Assembly: GCA_031422335.1 (NCBI GenBank)
Contig: JANOQW010000009.1
Coordinates: 1-64,000, forward strand
Origin: Methylotenera_A sp031422335
Lineage (GTDB): Bacteria > Pseudomonadota > Gammaproteobacteria > Burkholderiales > Methylophilaceae
DNA length: 64,000 bases
Reading direction: 5' to 3'
Shown here: piece after piece, positions 8,307-16,776 of the stretch
How positions within the stretch are numbered: the first letter of the stretch is position 1
How the letters are laid out: each line of letters starts with the position of its first letter
The notes under the pieces: model-generated
Seen by the model: the letters and a program-made list of their open reading frames with translations, nothing else
Database searches by the model: none
Told to the model about the DNA's origin: nothing
Program-made: the position numbers and the translations under genes

Positions 8307-9254
8307 CTAATTGATTTTAATTGGATTAATAAATTCAATAATAGCTGCATTAGAAACCAAAGCAGTGCAAGGAAATTCTGCCACGATTCTTTTTGTCAGC
8401 CCAGCCAACACTTTACCTGGCCCACATTCTGCAGCGCTTGTTGTGCCTAGTGCATGAATCGCTTGCACTGTTTCCACCCAACGTACTGGTGAATACAGTT
8501 GGCGCACCAACGCATCTTTAATTTGGGCAGCGTCATTATAAGAAGCTACATCTGCGTTATGAATCACAGGAATGTGCGGCGCGTTAATAGTCACACTTTT
8601 TAAGTATTCCGCTAGTTTCTCAGCGGCTGGACGCATCAAAGCACAATGCGATGGCACGCTGACAGGCAATGGCAATGCGCGCTTTGCGCCTTTTGCTTTG
8701 GCAATTTCCATACCGCGCTCTACCGCTGCTCTATTACCTGCAATCACTACTTGGCCTGGCGAGTTAAAATTTACTGCCTCACATACTTCTACATTGGCCT
8801 CATTCTGCGCCGCTTCTGCGCACACTGCGCGCACCACATCGTCATCCAAACCTAATATCGCCGCCATCGCGCCTACGCCTTCTGGCACGGCAGATTGCAT
8901 CGATTCGGCGCGAAACTTCACTAGCGGTAGTGCATCGGCAAAGCTTAATGCATTTGATGCGACTAAAGCTGTATATTCACCTAGGCTGTGACCCGCATGG
9001 ATATTGGGCTGCAGGCCGCCTTTTTGAATGTATGCACGATACGTTGCAACGCCCGCAGTCAACATTAATGGTTGCGTATGCTGGGTTTGATTCAGCAACT
9101 CATTCGGCTCGGTCACCATTACCCAAAAATCTACGCCTAAAATATCAGAAGCTTCATCAAAAGTAGCTTTAATAACAGAATTATCGCCGAAGCCACTCAT
9201 CATGCCGACAGATTGTGAGCCTTGACCAGGAAAGAAAAATGCAAATTTATTCAT
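8307..9254 (-). CDS. fabD: Malonyl-CoA:ACP transacylase
   Basis: Transfers malonyl from CoA to ACP, supplying the extender unit. FFPGQGSQ at the N-terminus, the nucleophile in AGHSLGEYTAL (Ser90) and the catalytic His in VPSHCALM are present. The chosen ATG at 9254 starts at MNKFAFFFPGQ. A GTG four codons upstream is possible but adds nothing conserved. The segment immediately before the nucleophile elbow, L-Q-P-N-I-H-A-G-H-S (81-90), coincides with sequence like the dispersed palindromic element, although protein length is normal here. Confidence 0.97.
   Translation of the reverse strand: MNKFAFFFPGQGSQSVGMMSGFGDNSVIKATFDEASDILGVDFWVMVTEPNELLNQTQHTQPLMLTAGVATYRAYIQKGGLQPNIHAGHSLGEYTALVASNALSFADALPLVKFRAESMQSAVPEGVGAMAAILGLDDDVVRAVCAEAAQNEANVEVCEAVNFNSPGQVVIAGNRAAVERGMEIAKAKGAKRALPLPVSVPSHCALMRPAAEKLAEYLKSVTINAPHIPVIHNADVASYNDAAQIKDALVRQLYSPVRWVETVQAIHALGTTSAAECGPGKVLAGLTKRIVAEFPCTALVSNAAIIEFINPIKIN
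8982..9018. repeat. Palindromic-element-like sequence inside fabD, in frame
   Basis: The loop GCATGGATATT and arm GGGCTGCAGGCCG match the family. The other arm (TAGGCTGTGACCC) is degenerate. Translated on the gene strand it gives G-L-Q-P-N-I-H-A-G-H-S, the same frame as the copies in uppS and the acyltransferase. FabD is not longer than normal here, so this may be overwriting, an ancestral source, or chance. Confidence 0.6.
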
Positions 9255-9296
9255 TACTTTTAACACCTAATTTAATACCTTATTAAAGCAGAGCAC

Positions 9297-10271
9297 TTAA
9301 TATTTAATCAGGGCGCTGCCCCAAGTAAAGCCACCGCCAAACGCTTCCATCAATATCACATCACCACGTTTGATGCGGCCGTCGCGAACTGCCACATCTA
9401 GCGCCAACGGAATCGACGCGGCTGATGTATTGCCATGTTTATCTACCGTCACCACGACTTTATCCATGCCCATATCAAGCTTTTTGGCAGTGGCTTGCAA
9501 AATACGTATATTAGCCTGATGCGGCACCAGCCAATCGATGTCAGATTTTTGCATGCCATTGGCGACCAGTGTTTCATCGACAATTTGGTCTAGCGTATTC
9601 ACCGCCATTTTAAATACCGCATTGCCTTCCATGGTCACTGTATCTGACGTACCATCTTGCTTGCGCGGCACATGCAGCATATTCTCGTAGTTGCCATCAG
9701 CATGCAAATGGGTCGAAATCACGCCCAGCTTTTCATTTGAATCGCTTACGCTGGCCTGCAAAATAATCGCACCAGCACCATCGCCCCACAAAATACAATT
9801 GCTTCTATCGGTGTAATCGACAATGCGCGAAAATGTTTCTGCGCCTAACACCAGTGCGCATTTGGCAGCACCTACTTTAATAAAATTATCGGCGGTGGCT
9901 AGCGCATAGACAAAGCCGCTGCACACTGCTTGTATATCAAACGCGGGGCAGCCCGCAACGCCTAACTTGCGTTGTAACATGGTGGCAACACTGGGGAATA
10001 CTTTATCTGGCGTGGTAGTGGCAACAATAATTAAATCAATCTCGCTCGCTGCAATACCTGCGCTGGCGATGGCGTTTTTAGCGGCTTCTAGCGCTAAATC
10101 GCTGGTAAATTCACCTGCTGCTGCTGCAATATGCCGCTCGCGAATGCCAGTGCGCGTAAAAATCCACTCATCGGTGGTGTCCACCATGGTTTCTAAATCT
10201 TTATTGCTGAGGATTTTTTTTGGTAAATAACTGCCTGTACCGGTTATTTTTGAATAAATCTTATTAGCCAT
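9297..10271 (-). CDS. fabH: 3-oxoacyl-ACP synthase III (KASIII)
   Basis: Starts fatty-acid synthesis by condensing acetyl-CoA with malonyl-ACP. The 324-residue protein has the Cys-His-Asn triad in AVCSGFVYAL (about Cys113), PHQANIRI and HGNTSAAS. The C-terminal GGGFTWGSALIKY is typical. Its start overlaps the plsX stop by one base (TAATG), implying coupled translation. Unlike the neighbouring FabF, its catalytic residues are all intact. Confidence 0.98.
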   Translation of the reverse strand: MANKIYSKITGTGSYLPKKILSNKDLETMVDTTDEWIFTRTGIRERHIAAAAGEFTSDLALEAAKNAIASAGIAASEIDLIIVATTTPDKVFPSVATMLQRKLGVAGCPAFDIQAVCSGFVYALATADNFIKVGAAKCALVLGAETFSRIVDYTDRSNCILWGDGAGAIILQASVSDSNEKLGVISTHLHADGNYENMLHVPRKQDGTSDTVTMEGNAVFKMAVNTLDQIVDETLVANGMQKSDIDWLVPHQANIRILQATAKKLDMGMDKVVVTVDKHGNTSAASIPLALDVAVRDGRIKRGDVILMEAFGGGFTWGSALIKY

Positions 10272-11314
10272 TACGCAACTTCTTCCAGCGCATTGGCAAC
10301 GGTTGGCTGCATGTGCTCAATTTCTAGCTGCTGGGTAATGCGGTTGAGCACGCCACTGCGCGCCTCTTCAATCGCTACTTGTATGGCATGTAAAAAGGCT
10401 ATATTGTCTGCCCCACCATGGCTTTTAACCACAATGCCGCGTAAGCCTAAAAAGCTAGCGCCGTTGTAAAGGCGTGGGTCAACGCGCTTTTTAAAGGCTT
10501 TCAACACTGGCATCGCGCCCAGTGCCATGATTTTAGTCAGCCAATTTTTCTTAAACTCTAGCGTTAAAAATTTACCCATCATGTGCGCCAAACCTTCGGT
10601 GGTTTTAAGCGCCACATTACCGACAAAACCGTCGCACACCACCAAATCAGTGGTGCCTTTAAAAATATCATCGCCTTCTACGTTGCCATAAAAGTTTAAA
10701 TGACTGGCGCGCAGCAATTCGGCCGCTTGCTTCACTACTTCATTGCCTTTAATGTCTTCAGAACCTATATTCAATAAGCCTACCGTGGGGTTCGGTTTGT
10801 GCTCCACACAGCTCACCAGCATGGCGCCCATCACCGCAAATTGCAGCAATTGCTCGGCTGTACAGTCCGCATTCGCGCCCAGGTCTAGCATGTAAGTATT
10901 ACCTTTTTCTGAAGGCAGTGCAGAGGCAATCGCAGGCCGATCAATGCCTGGTAACATTTTTAACACAAATCTAGCCGTCGCCATTAGTGCGCCGGTATTG
11001 CCAGCACTGACGCAGGCATTGGCCTCGCCCGATTTCACCAAATTAATGGCCACACGCATGCTGGAATCTTTTTTGTTTTTTAAAGCAGATTGTGGTGATT
11101 CATCCATTAACACTACTTCTGTGCTGTGATGAATGCGTAAGTTGGGGCTGGGGCTGGCTTTGTGTGCTTTTAGCTCGGCTTTAATGGCATCTTCTAGCCC
11201 GACCAATACGATATTGAGTTGATCATCTACTTTAAGTGCGGCTAGCGCGGCAGGAACGGTGACGTGCGGACCATGATCCCCGCCCATTGCGTCAATTGCG
11301 ATTGTAATGTCCAT
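10271..11314 (-). CDS. plsX: Phosphate acyltransferase PlsX
   Basis: Converts acyl-ACP to acyl-phosphate, the donor for PlsY in phospholipid synthesis; a peripheral membrane enzyme. The 347-residue protein begins with IAIDAMGGDHGPHVTVPAA and carries the central SAGNTGALMA and late VCDGFVGNVALK blocks typical of the family. It lies in the conserved rpmF-plsX-fabH arrangement and overlaps fabH by one base. Confidence 0.97.
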   Translation of the reverse strand: MDITIAIDAMGGDHGPHVTVPAALAALKVDDQLNIVLVGLEDAIKAELKAHKASPSPNLRIHHSTEVVLMDESPQSALKNKKDSSMRVAINLVKSGEANACVSAGNTGALMATARFVLKMLPGIDRPAIASALPSEKGNTYMLDLGANADCTAEQLLQFAVMGAMLVSCVEHKPNPTVGLLNIGSEDIKGNEVVKQAAELLRASHLNFYGNVEGDDIFKGTTDLVVCDGFVGNVALKTTEGLAHMMGKFLTLEFKKNWLTKIMALGAMPVLKAFKKRVDPRLYNGASFLGLRGIVVKSHGGADNIAFLHAIQVAIEEARSGVLNRITQQLEIEHMQPTVANALEEVA

Positions 11315-11458
11315 TACGGCGTCCCCATCAGCTAATTAGATGTTTTTATGACACAAAAGTCAATGTGCATATCAACGTCAAATAGTGACTTTATGACATG
11401 CATTTGCAGATTATATATGGTAGTTTTCATCTAAATTATTTGTGCTTAGACGTGCAAA

Positions 11459-11477
11459 CGCCGCGCTTGGCGCGGCG
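11459..11477. terminator. GC-rich hairpin after rpmF
   Basis: CGCCGCGC, loop TTG, GCGCGGCG: a perfect 8-bp stem 29 bp beyond the rpmF stop on the minus strand, followed by only a short T-run. It could be an attenuator between rpmF and plsX. Nothing else is recognisable between 11315 and 11506. Confidence 0.5.
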
Positions 11478-11506
11478 TAACAATTAAACACTAACAAAAA
11501 GGTGAA

Positions 11507-11686
11507 TTACTCGCCTTTAGTCGCAACAACTTTGCGACCACGGTAATAACCGCTCGGACTAATATGGTGACGCAAATGCGTTTCGCCAGTGGTTGGCTCT
11601 ACGGCCAAAGGAGGGTTAACTAAAAAATCGTGTGAGCGGTGCATGCCGCGTTTAGAAGGTGACTTTTTGTTTTGTTGAACTGCCAT
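11507..11686 (-). CDS. rpmF: 50S ribosomal protein L32
   Basis: A 59-residue basic ribosomal protein. It begins MAVQQNKKSPSKRGMHRSHD, the standard L32 N-terminus, and ends in GYYRGRKVVATKGE. Many beta- and gammaproteobacterial L32 proteins lack the zinc-binding cysteines, and this one has none. It lies between yceD and plsX, the conserved order that links ribosome and lipid synthesis. Confidence 0.97.
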   Translation of the reverse strand: MAVQQNKKSPSKRGMHRSHDFLVNPPLAVEPTTGETHLRHHISPSGYYRGRKVVATKGE

Positions 11687-11860
11687 GATATTGCTCCAAA
11701 ATTTGCTAAAACATTGTTACTAAGTATATTGCTAAAAAACAGGTGTTACTCAAATTAAGCGGGCATTTTAATAGAATTGCCAGCCAATGTAAATCAATAA
11801 CTTAGCAAATACATATTTATAAACAAATTTACTGTTTTTACAGATAAATTTACAGCAAAA

Positions 11861-12343
11861 CTATTTAATTAAACCTTTTAGCGCCGCAAATGGGTTAGGT
11901 TTTTCGCCACTTTGTGTGCTCAGTTTACTGCAATCGTGCGCGTGGGTGGGGGCAATCGGCATGGCCAGCAGCAACTCATCTTCAATCAATTCACCCACAT
12001 CCATCTCATGATTGGCTTCCAACCAATCAATTTCATCAATGTCTTCCACCTCATTTATTTTTGCACTATCAATTAAGTAATCAAAATTTAAATCCAAATT
12101 AACATTCATTTCATCTAAACAGCGCTGGCAAGTCATCACCAAATTAGCTTTTACAGTTAATTGCAGGCTAGGCTGACTAAACCGCTTGCTGGCGCCTATT
12201 AATTGAAACTTAATACTAGTTTTGTCTGCATTTGCCAGCATTTCTGTTAATCGCGAAAGCTGCGAAACGTCCAAGCTGTCATCAAGTTTTAGTTGGCTTT
12301 TTGCGAATTCTAAGTTGTTAATAATCAAAGATTTTTGCGTCAT
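11861..12343 (-). CDS. yceD: YceD/DUF177 family protein (23S rRNA accumulation)
   Basis: A 160-residue DUF177 protein. The E. coli and plant members are needed for 23S rRNA accumulation; the molecular mechanism is not settled. The conserved CQRCLDEM segment with its Cys-x2-Cys pair is present, followed by the acidic middle (VEDIDEIDW) and a late Cys. A TTG start five codons upstream is possible. I prefer the ATG at 12343 because the conserved part begins soon after it. The gene is upstream of rpmF as in other proteobacteria and divergent from the pyruvate carboxylase genes. Confidence 0.88.
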   Translation of the reverse strand: MTQKSLIINNLEFAKSQLKLDDSLDVSQLSRLTEMLANADKTSIKFQLIGASKRFSQPSLQLTVKANLVMTCQRCLDEMNVNLDLNFDYLIDSAKINEVEDIDEIDWLEANHEMDVGELIEDELLLAMPIAPTHAHDCSKLSTQSGEKPNPFAALKGLIK

Positions 12344-12411
12344 TTTATATAAATCCAAGGTGTTTTTAAGCGGTTTTTAGCAAGCAGCATATCCCTTACA
12401 GCGCGCTTGCG

Positions 12412-12420
12412 TGTTATAAT
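12412..12420 (+). promoter_or_regulatory. Extended -10 promoter for the pyruvate carboxylase genes
   Basis: TGTTATAAT is a perfect TG-N-TATAAT extended -10 box, 36 bp before the GTG start at 12457. No good -35 box is visible, which an extended -10 can tolerate. The divergent yceD promoter must lie in the same 113-bp gap. Confidence 0.55.
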
Positions 12421-12456
12421 CTAGCGGTTTGCAGCTTGTTACTTTAAGGTAATGTC

Positions 12457-13875
12457 GTGTTCAAAAAAATTCTAGTGGCTAATCGGGGTGAAATCGCAGT
12501 GCGTATTGTACGCGCTTGCTCTGAAATGGGCATTAAATCTGTGGCCATTTATGCCGATGCTGACAGGCATGCACTGCACGTTAAAAAAGCTGATGAGGCT
12601 TATAATTTAGGCGCCGACCCAGTGGCGGGCTATCTAAACGCGCATAATATCGTCAACGTGGCCGTAGCTGCAGGCTGCGATGCGTTGCATCCAGGCTATG
12701 GCTTTTTATCAGAAAACCCTGAGCTTGCCGAAATTTGTGCGCGGCGTGGTATTAAATTTATCGGCCCAAATGCAGCGGTGATTCGCCAAATGGGCGATAA
12801 AATCGAAGCGCGTAAAGCCATGACAGCCGCAGGCATCCCCTGCACACCTGGCAGCGACGGCAATTTGGCTGATTTAGACGAAGCGGTAAAATTAGCGGCT
12901 AAAATTGGCTACCCAGTGATGCTAAAAGCCACTAATGGTGGCGGTGGACGTGGTATTCGGCGTTGCGATAATGAAAAAGACTTGCTCACCAATTATGACC
13001 GCGTAATTTCTGAAGCCAGCAAAGCCTTTGGTAAGCCCGAAGTGTTTTTAGAAAAATGTGTGGTGCATCCGCGCCATATTGAAGTGCAAGTAATGGCCGA
13101 TAGCATGGGCAATGTCATTCATTTGTTTGAGCGCGATTGCTCGATTCAACGCCGTAATCAAAAATTAATTGAAATCGCACCCTCACCTCAGTTAAGTCAG
13201 GCGCAGCGCGACTATATAGGCAGTTTGGCAGTGAAAGCGGCTAAAGCGGTGGGCTACGAAAACGCTGGTACGGTAGAGTTTTTACTCGACCAAGAAAATC
13301 ATTTCTACTTTATGGAGATGAATACGCGCTTGCAGGTAGAGCATACCGTCACGGAAACCATTACTGGTGTGGATATTGTGCAAGAACAGATTCGCATTGC
13401 GTTTGGCTTGCCACTGCAATACAAACAAAGCGAGATTACATTCCGCGGCTTTGCCATGGAATACCGCATTAATGCAGAAGACCCAAAGAACGACTTTTTG
13501 CCCAGCTTTGGTAAAATCACCCGTTATTATTCACCTGGCGGCCCTGGTGTGCGCATGGACGCTGCAATCTACTCGGGCTATGTGATTCCGCCGTATTATG
13601 ATTCGATGTGCGCCAAGTTGACGGTTTGGGCGCTGGATTGGCCAAGTGTAGTAGAACGTGGTCGTCGTGCACTGGGCGATATGGTGGTGTATGGCGTTAA
13701 AACGACGATTCCCTACTACCAAGAAATTATGAAACACCCCGATTTTAAAAATGCAGATTTCAATACTAGCTTTGTTGAAACGCATCCAGAACTGACTAAT
13801 TATGCAACCGAATTACCGCCCGAATTGATTGCCGCAGCCATTTCAGCAGCTATTGCTGCGCATGAAGGCATTTAA
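12457..13875 (+). CDS. pycA: Pyruvate carboxylase subunit A (biotin carboxylase subunit)
   Basis: The ATP-dependent biotin carboxylase half of a two-subunit pyruvate carboxylase. It carboxylates biotin on the partner protein at 14171-16015. The 472-residue protein has KILVANRGEIAVR at the N-terminus, the ATP-grasp glycine loop KATNGGGGRGIRR, the block RDCSIQRRNQKLIEIAPSP and the catalytic EMNTRLQVEHTVTE. The start is GTG with AAGGT 11 bp upstream. It could be confused with AccC of acetyl-CoA carboxylase, but pairing with an OadA-like carboxyltransferase rather than accB favours PycA. Its likely role is anaplerotic oxaloacetate supply. Confidence 0.88.
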   Translation: MFKKILVANRGEIAVRIVRACSEMGIKSVAIYADADRHALHVKKADEAYNLGADPVAGYLNAHNIVNVAVAAGCDALHPGYGFLSENPELAEICARRGIKFIGPNAAVIRQMGDKIEARKAMTAAGIPCTPGSDGNLADLDEAVKLAAKIGYPVMLKATNGGGGRGIRRCDNEKDLLTNYDRVISEASKAFGKPEVFLEKCVVHPRHIEVQVMADSMGNVIHLFERDCSIQRRNQKLIEIAPSPQLSQAQRDYIGSLAVKAAKAVGYENAGTVEFLLDQENHFYFMEMNTRLQVEHTVTETITGVDIVQEQIRIAFGLPLQYKQSEITFRGFAMEYRINAEDPKNDFLPSFGKITRYYSPGGPGVRMDAAIYSGYVIPPYYDSMCAKLTVWALDWPSVVERGRRALGDMVVYGVKTTIPYYQEIMKHPDFKNADFNTSFVETHPELTNYATELPPELIAAAISAAIAAHEGI

Positions 13876-13876
13876 C

Positions 13877-14116
13877 ATGCTGGCACCAGCTATAGCAAAG
13901 CGAGAAATATTGCTGACGGTTGCCTTTAGGGTGTTAACTGCTTCGGTGTTAACCGTGGTGGGTATTGTTGGTGTTGCTTATTTAGCCAGCATGCTAGGGT
14001 TTAGCAAAGCCTTTATCATTACATCGTCAGTGATTGCTGGCATTTGCGGTTTTATTGTTGGTGTTTACTGGACAATGACTTATCTAGTTAAGTCGAGTTT
14101 TACTAAAAGCAAATAA
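13877..14116 (+). CDS. Small membrane protein between the pyruvate carboxylase subunits
   Basis: A 79-residue protein of unknown function with two hydrophobic helices (about residues 16-40 and 45-67) and a basic C-terminus (KSSFTKSK). The ATG at 13877 follows the pycA stop by one base and has GAAGG eight bases upstream. An ATG at 13862 would overlap pycA and lacks a ribosome site. Position suggests co-translation with pycA. Its size and two-helix shape are unlike the sodium-pump beta and gamma subunits of oxaloacetate decarboxylase, so I do not assign that role. Confidence 0.7.
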   Translation: MLAPAIAKREILLTVAFRVLTASVLTVVGIVGVAYLASMLGFSKAFIITSSVIAGICGFIVGVYWTMTYLVKSSFTKSK

Positions 14117-14170
14117 GTACTGCGCAGCAAATTAACATACATTAATATACTGAAATAATTGATTAAAATT

Positions 14171-16015
14171 ATGAGCAAAATACACATTACCGAACTGGTT
14201 TTACGCGACGGCCATCAATCGATGATTGCCACGCGCTTGCGCACCGAAGACATGCTGCCTATTTGTAAGCAGCTTGATAATATTGGCTTTTGGTCGATAG
14301 AAGCTTGGGGCGGCGCCACCTTTGATGCTTGCGTGAGATTTTTAAAAGAAGATCCTTGGGAGCGCCTTACCAAGCTGCGTAAAGCCCTGCCAAACAGCCA
14401 AATTAATATGTTATTGCGCGGCCAAAACTTGCTCGGCTACCGTCACTATTCGGATGACGTAGTGCATGCATTCGTACAGAAATCTGCTGATAACGGCGTC
14501 GATGTGTTCCGTATCTTTGATGCGCTAAACGATGTGCGTAATCTGCAAGAAGCGATTAAAGCGGTTAAAAAAGTCAAAAAACATGCCATTGGCACGCTGT
14601 CTTACACCACTAGCCCAGTGCACAATATTGATTATTTTGTAAAAATGGCCAAACAGTTAGAAGAAATGGGCGCAGACAGCATCGGCATTAAAGACATGGC
14701 CAGCTTGCTTACGCCCACTGCCGCGGGCGATTTAGTAAAGGCGCTCAAATCAGCCGTCAGCTTACCTATTCACGTGCATAGCCACGCCACCAGCGGTTTT
14801 GCCAGCATCGCGCTGATGAAAGCGGTTGAAAATGGCGCTTCTGTGATCGACACTTGCAACTCGTCATTTGCTGAGGGCGCTAGCCACCCTTCTACCGAGA
14901 GCATGGTAGCAGCCTTGCAAGGCACTAAATACGATACAGGCATCGACTTAGCCAAACTGCAAGAAATCACTGCTTATTTTAGAGAAGTGCGCAAAAAATA
15001 TTGGCAATATGAAAGCGACTTTACTGGCGTTGATACGCGCGTGTTAGTCAACCAAGTACCAGGCGGTATGATTTCTAATTTGTCGAACCAGCTAAAAGAA
15101 CAAGGTGCGCTGGATAAGATGGATGCGGTATTGGCTGAAATCCCGCGCGTGCGTGAGGATTTAGGCTTCCCGCCACTGGTCACGCCCACTTCACAAATTG
15201 TCGGCACGCAAGCGGTATTAAACGTGATGACTGGGCAGCGTTATAAATCCATCACCAATGAAGTCAAAAACTATTTTTTAGGTCAATATGGCCAAGCACC
15301 TGCCCCTGTTAATGATAAAGTAAAGCAGCTAGCAGTGGGTAATGGTGAGGTGATTACTTGCCGCCCTGCTGATTTATTAGCTCCTGAGATGGCTAAATTA
15401 CAAGCCGAGTCTGAGCGCATTGCCATGAGCGAGGAAGATGTTTTAACCTACGCCATGTTCCCTGATATTGGTCAAACCTTTTTGCAAGAACGCAACGCAG
15501 GCAGCTTAAAAGTAGAGCCGCTGCAAACCAAAGAAACCGCCAATACTAGCGCAGCACGCTTTGCGCCCAATGAGTTTAACGTCACATTGCATGGTGAAAC
15601 TTTTCACATTAAACTCACTGGTAGTGGCCACGCAGGTGAAGAAAAACGTCCATTCTATGTTTCTGTCGATGGTATTGCTGAAGAAGTGATTGTAGAAACG
15701 CTAGACGAAGTTGAAGTTTCTGGCAGCAATGGTAACAAGAGTAATGGCAAGAAAAAAGCTTCTACTACCTCTAGCGGCCGTCCACGGCCACATCATGCGG
15801 GTTGTGTGACTACTGCCATGCCAGGCACTATTGTGGCGATTAAAGTAAAAGTAGGCGATAAAGTAAAAGCCGGTGATGGCGTTTTGGTGATTGAAGCGAT
15901 GAAAATGGAAAACGAGATTCAAGCTTCGACCACAGGCACTGTGGTTGCTGTGCATGTGGCCAAAGGTGATACTGTGACACCAGATGAATCACTACTAGAA
16001 ATTCAACCAGAGTAA
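14171..16015 (+). CDS. pycB: Pyruvate carboxylase subunit B / oxaloacetate decarboxylase alpha-like (carboxyltransferase plus biotinyl domain)
   Basis: Carries biotin and transfers carboxyl to pyruvate to make oxaloacetate. Of 614 residues, the first 300 are the HMGL-like carboxyltransferase barrel (ELVLRDGHQSMIATRLRTED, and the metal ligands in HVHSHATSG). A PYC/OADA conserved domain follows to about residue 430, then a low-complexity Lys/Ser/Gly linker (SNGNKSNGKKKAST). The biotinyl domain ends the protein, with the biotinylated Lys in EAMKMENE. The ATG at 14171 is preferred to an upstream TTG. No OadB/OadG pump genes lie nearby, so a soluble pyruvate carboxylase is more likely than a sodium-pumping decarboxylase. 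Confidence 0.88.
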   Translation: MSKIHITELVLRDGHQSMIATRLRTEDMLPICKQLDNIGFWSIEAWGGATFDACVRFLKEDPWERLTKLRKALPNSQINMLLRGQNLLGYRHYSDDVVHAFVQKSADNGVDVFRIFDALNDVRNLQEAIKAVKKVKKHAIGTLSYTTSPVHNIDYFVKMAKQLEEMGADSIGIKDMASLLTPTAAGDLVKALKSAVSLPIHVHSHATSGFASIALMKAVENGASVIDTCNSSFAEGASHPSTESMVAALQGTKYDTGIDLAKLQEITAYFREVRKKYWQYESDFTGVDTRVLVNQVPGGMISNLSNQLKEQGALDKMDAVLAEIPRVREDLGFPPLVTPTSQIVGTQAVLNVMTGQRYKSITNEVKNYFLGQYGQAPAPVNDKVKQLAVGNGEVITCRPADLLAPEMAKLQAESERIAMSEEDVLTYAMFPDIGQTFLQERNAGSLKVEPLQTKETANTSAARFAPNEFNVTLHGETFHIKLTGSGHAGEEKRPFYVSVDGIAEEVIVETLDEVEVSGSNGNKSNGKKKASTTSSGRPRPHHAGCVTTAMPGTIVAIKVKVGDKVKAGDGVLVIEAMKMENEIQASTTGTVVAVHVAKGDTVTPDESLLEIQPE

Positions 16016-16045
16016 CGCAATAATAGATTTAGTTGTACTTTAAGC

Positions 16046-16079
16046 AAAAAGCCGACAGAATGTCCTTGTCGGCTTTTTT
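16046..16079 (+). terminator. Rho-independent terminator after pycB
   Basis: AAAAAGCCGACA, short loop, TGTCGGC and a run of six T. The stem starts about 30 bp after the pycB stop. The GC stem and T-tract make it a strong candidate, separating the pyc genes from maf. Confidence 0.88.
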
Positions 16080-16108
16080 AATGATTAGATTTTAAAAAAA
16101 CTAAAGCA

Positions 16109-16690
16109 ATGAAACAAACCTTAATTTTAGCTTCCTCTTCTGAATATCGGCGCGAACTAATGCTGAAACTGCAAATTCCGTTTAGCAGCATTTCACCACA
16201 TGTCGATGAAACAGCACTAGATGGCGAAAAGCCGCATGAAACCGCGCTGCGATTAGCCCAAGAAAAAGCTAAAAAAGTCGGTAGCGATTACCCACATGCG
16301 TTGGTTATAGGCTGCGACCAAGTCGCCACGCTAGATGGCGAGCAGCTTGGCAAGCCGTTGAATCATGTTAACGCCACCAAACAGTTGCAAAAAATGCGCG
16401 GGCGTGAAGTGACGTTTCACAGCGCCTTGTGCTTATACAACGCTGCTACTGGCAATATGCAAGCACTGGTGGTGCCATACATGGTGCGGTTTAGGCAACT
16501 TACAGATGCACAAATTGAGAATTATTTGGTGAAAGAACAGCCTTATCACTGCGCTGGCAGTGCAAAATCAGAAGGTTTGGGCATTGCCTTAATTGAGCGA
16601 ATGCTTGGTGAAGACCCAAACGCGCTGATTGGTTTGCCGCTGATTAAGCTAATTACCATGTTGCAAAACGAAGGTGTTGATGTCATTTAA
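16109..16690 (+). CDS. Maf-family nucleoside triphosphate pyrophosphatase (YceF type)
   Basis: A 193-residue Maf/Ham1-like house-cleaning enzyme that hydrolyses non-canonical nucleotides to monophosphates. LILASSSEYRRELMLKL matches the family phosphate-binding start, and GCDQVATLDGEQLGKP and CAGSAKSEGLGI are further conserved blocks. The YceF subtype (7-methyl-GTP pyrophosphatase) is an inference from gene context, because yceF normally neighbours yceD-rpmF-plsX. Here the pyc genes lie between them. Confidence 0.88.
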   Translation: MKQTLILASSSEYRRELMLKLQIPFSSISPHVDETALDGEKPHETALRLAQEKAKKVGSDYPHALVIGCDQVATLDGEQLGKPLNHVNATKQLQKMRGREVTFHSALCLYNAATGNMQALVVPYMVRFRQLTDAQIENYLVKEQPYHCAGSAKSEGLGIALIERMLGEDPNALIGLPLIKLITMLQNEGVDVI

Positions 16691-16776
16691 TTAAGAAATA
16701 GCTAGGTGTGTTTCTAGCACGTCAACGTAATATAGTTAGCACCGTTTCATAATCACCAACCATTCTGGAGATTTCA

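Noticed and set aside
12457..13875. Assignment as AccC of acetyl-CoA carboxylase
   Set aside because: No accB is adjacent. The partner gene is an OadA/PycB-type carboxyltransferase with its own biotin domain, which fits pyruvate carboxylase better.
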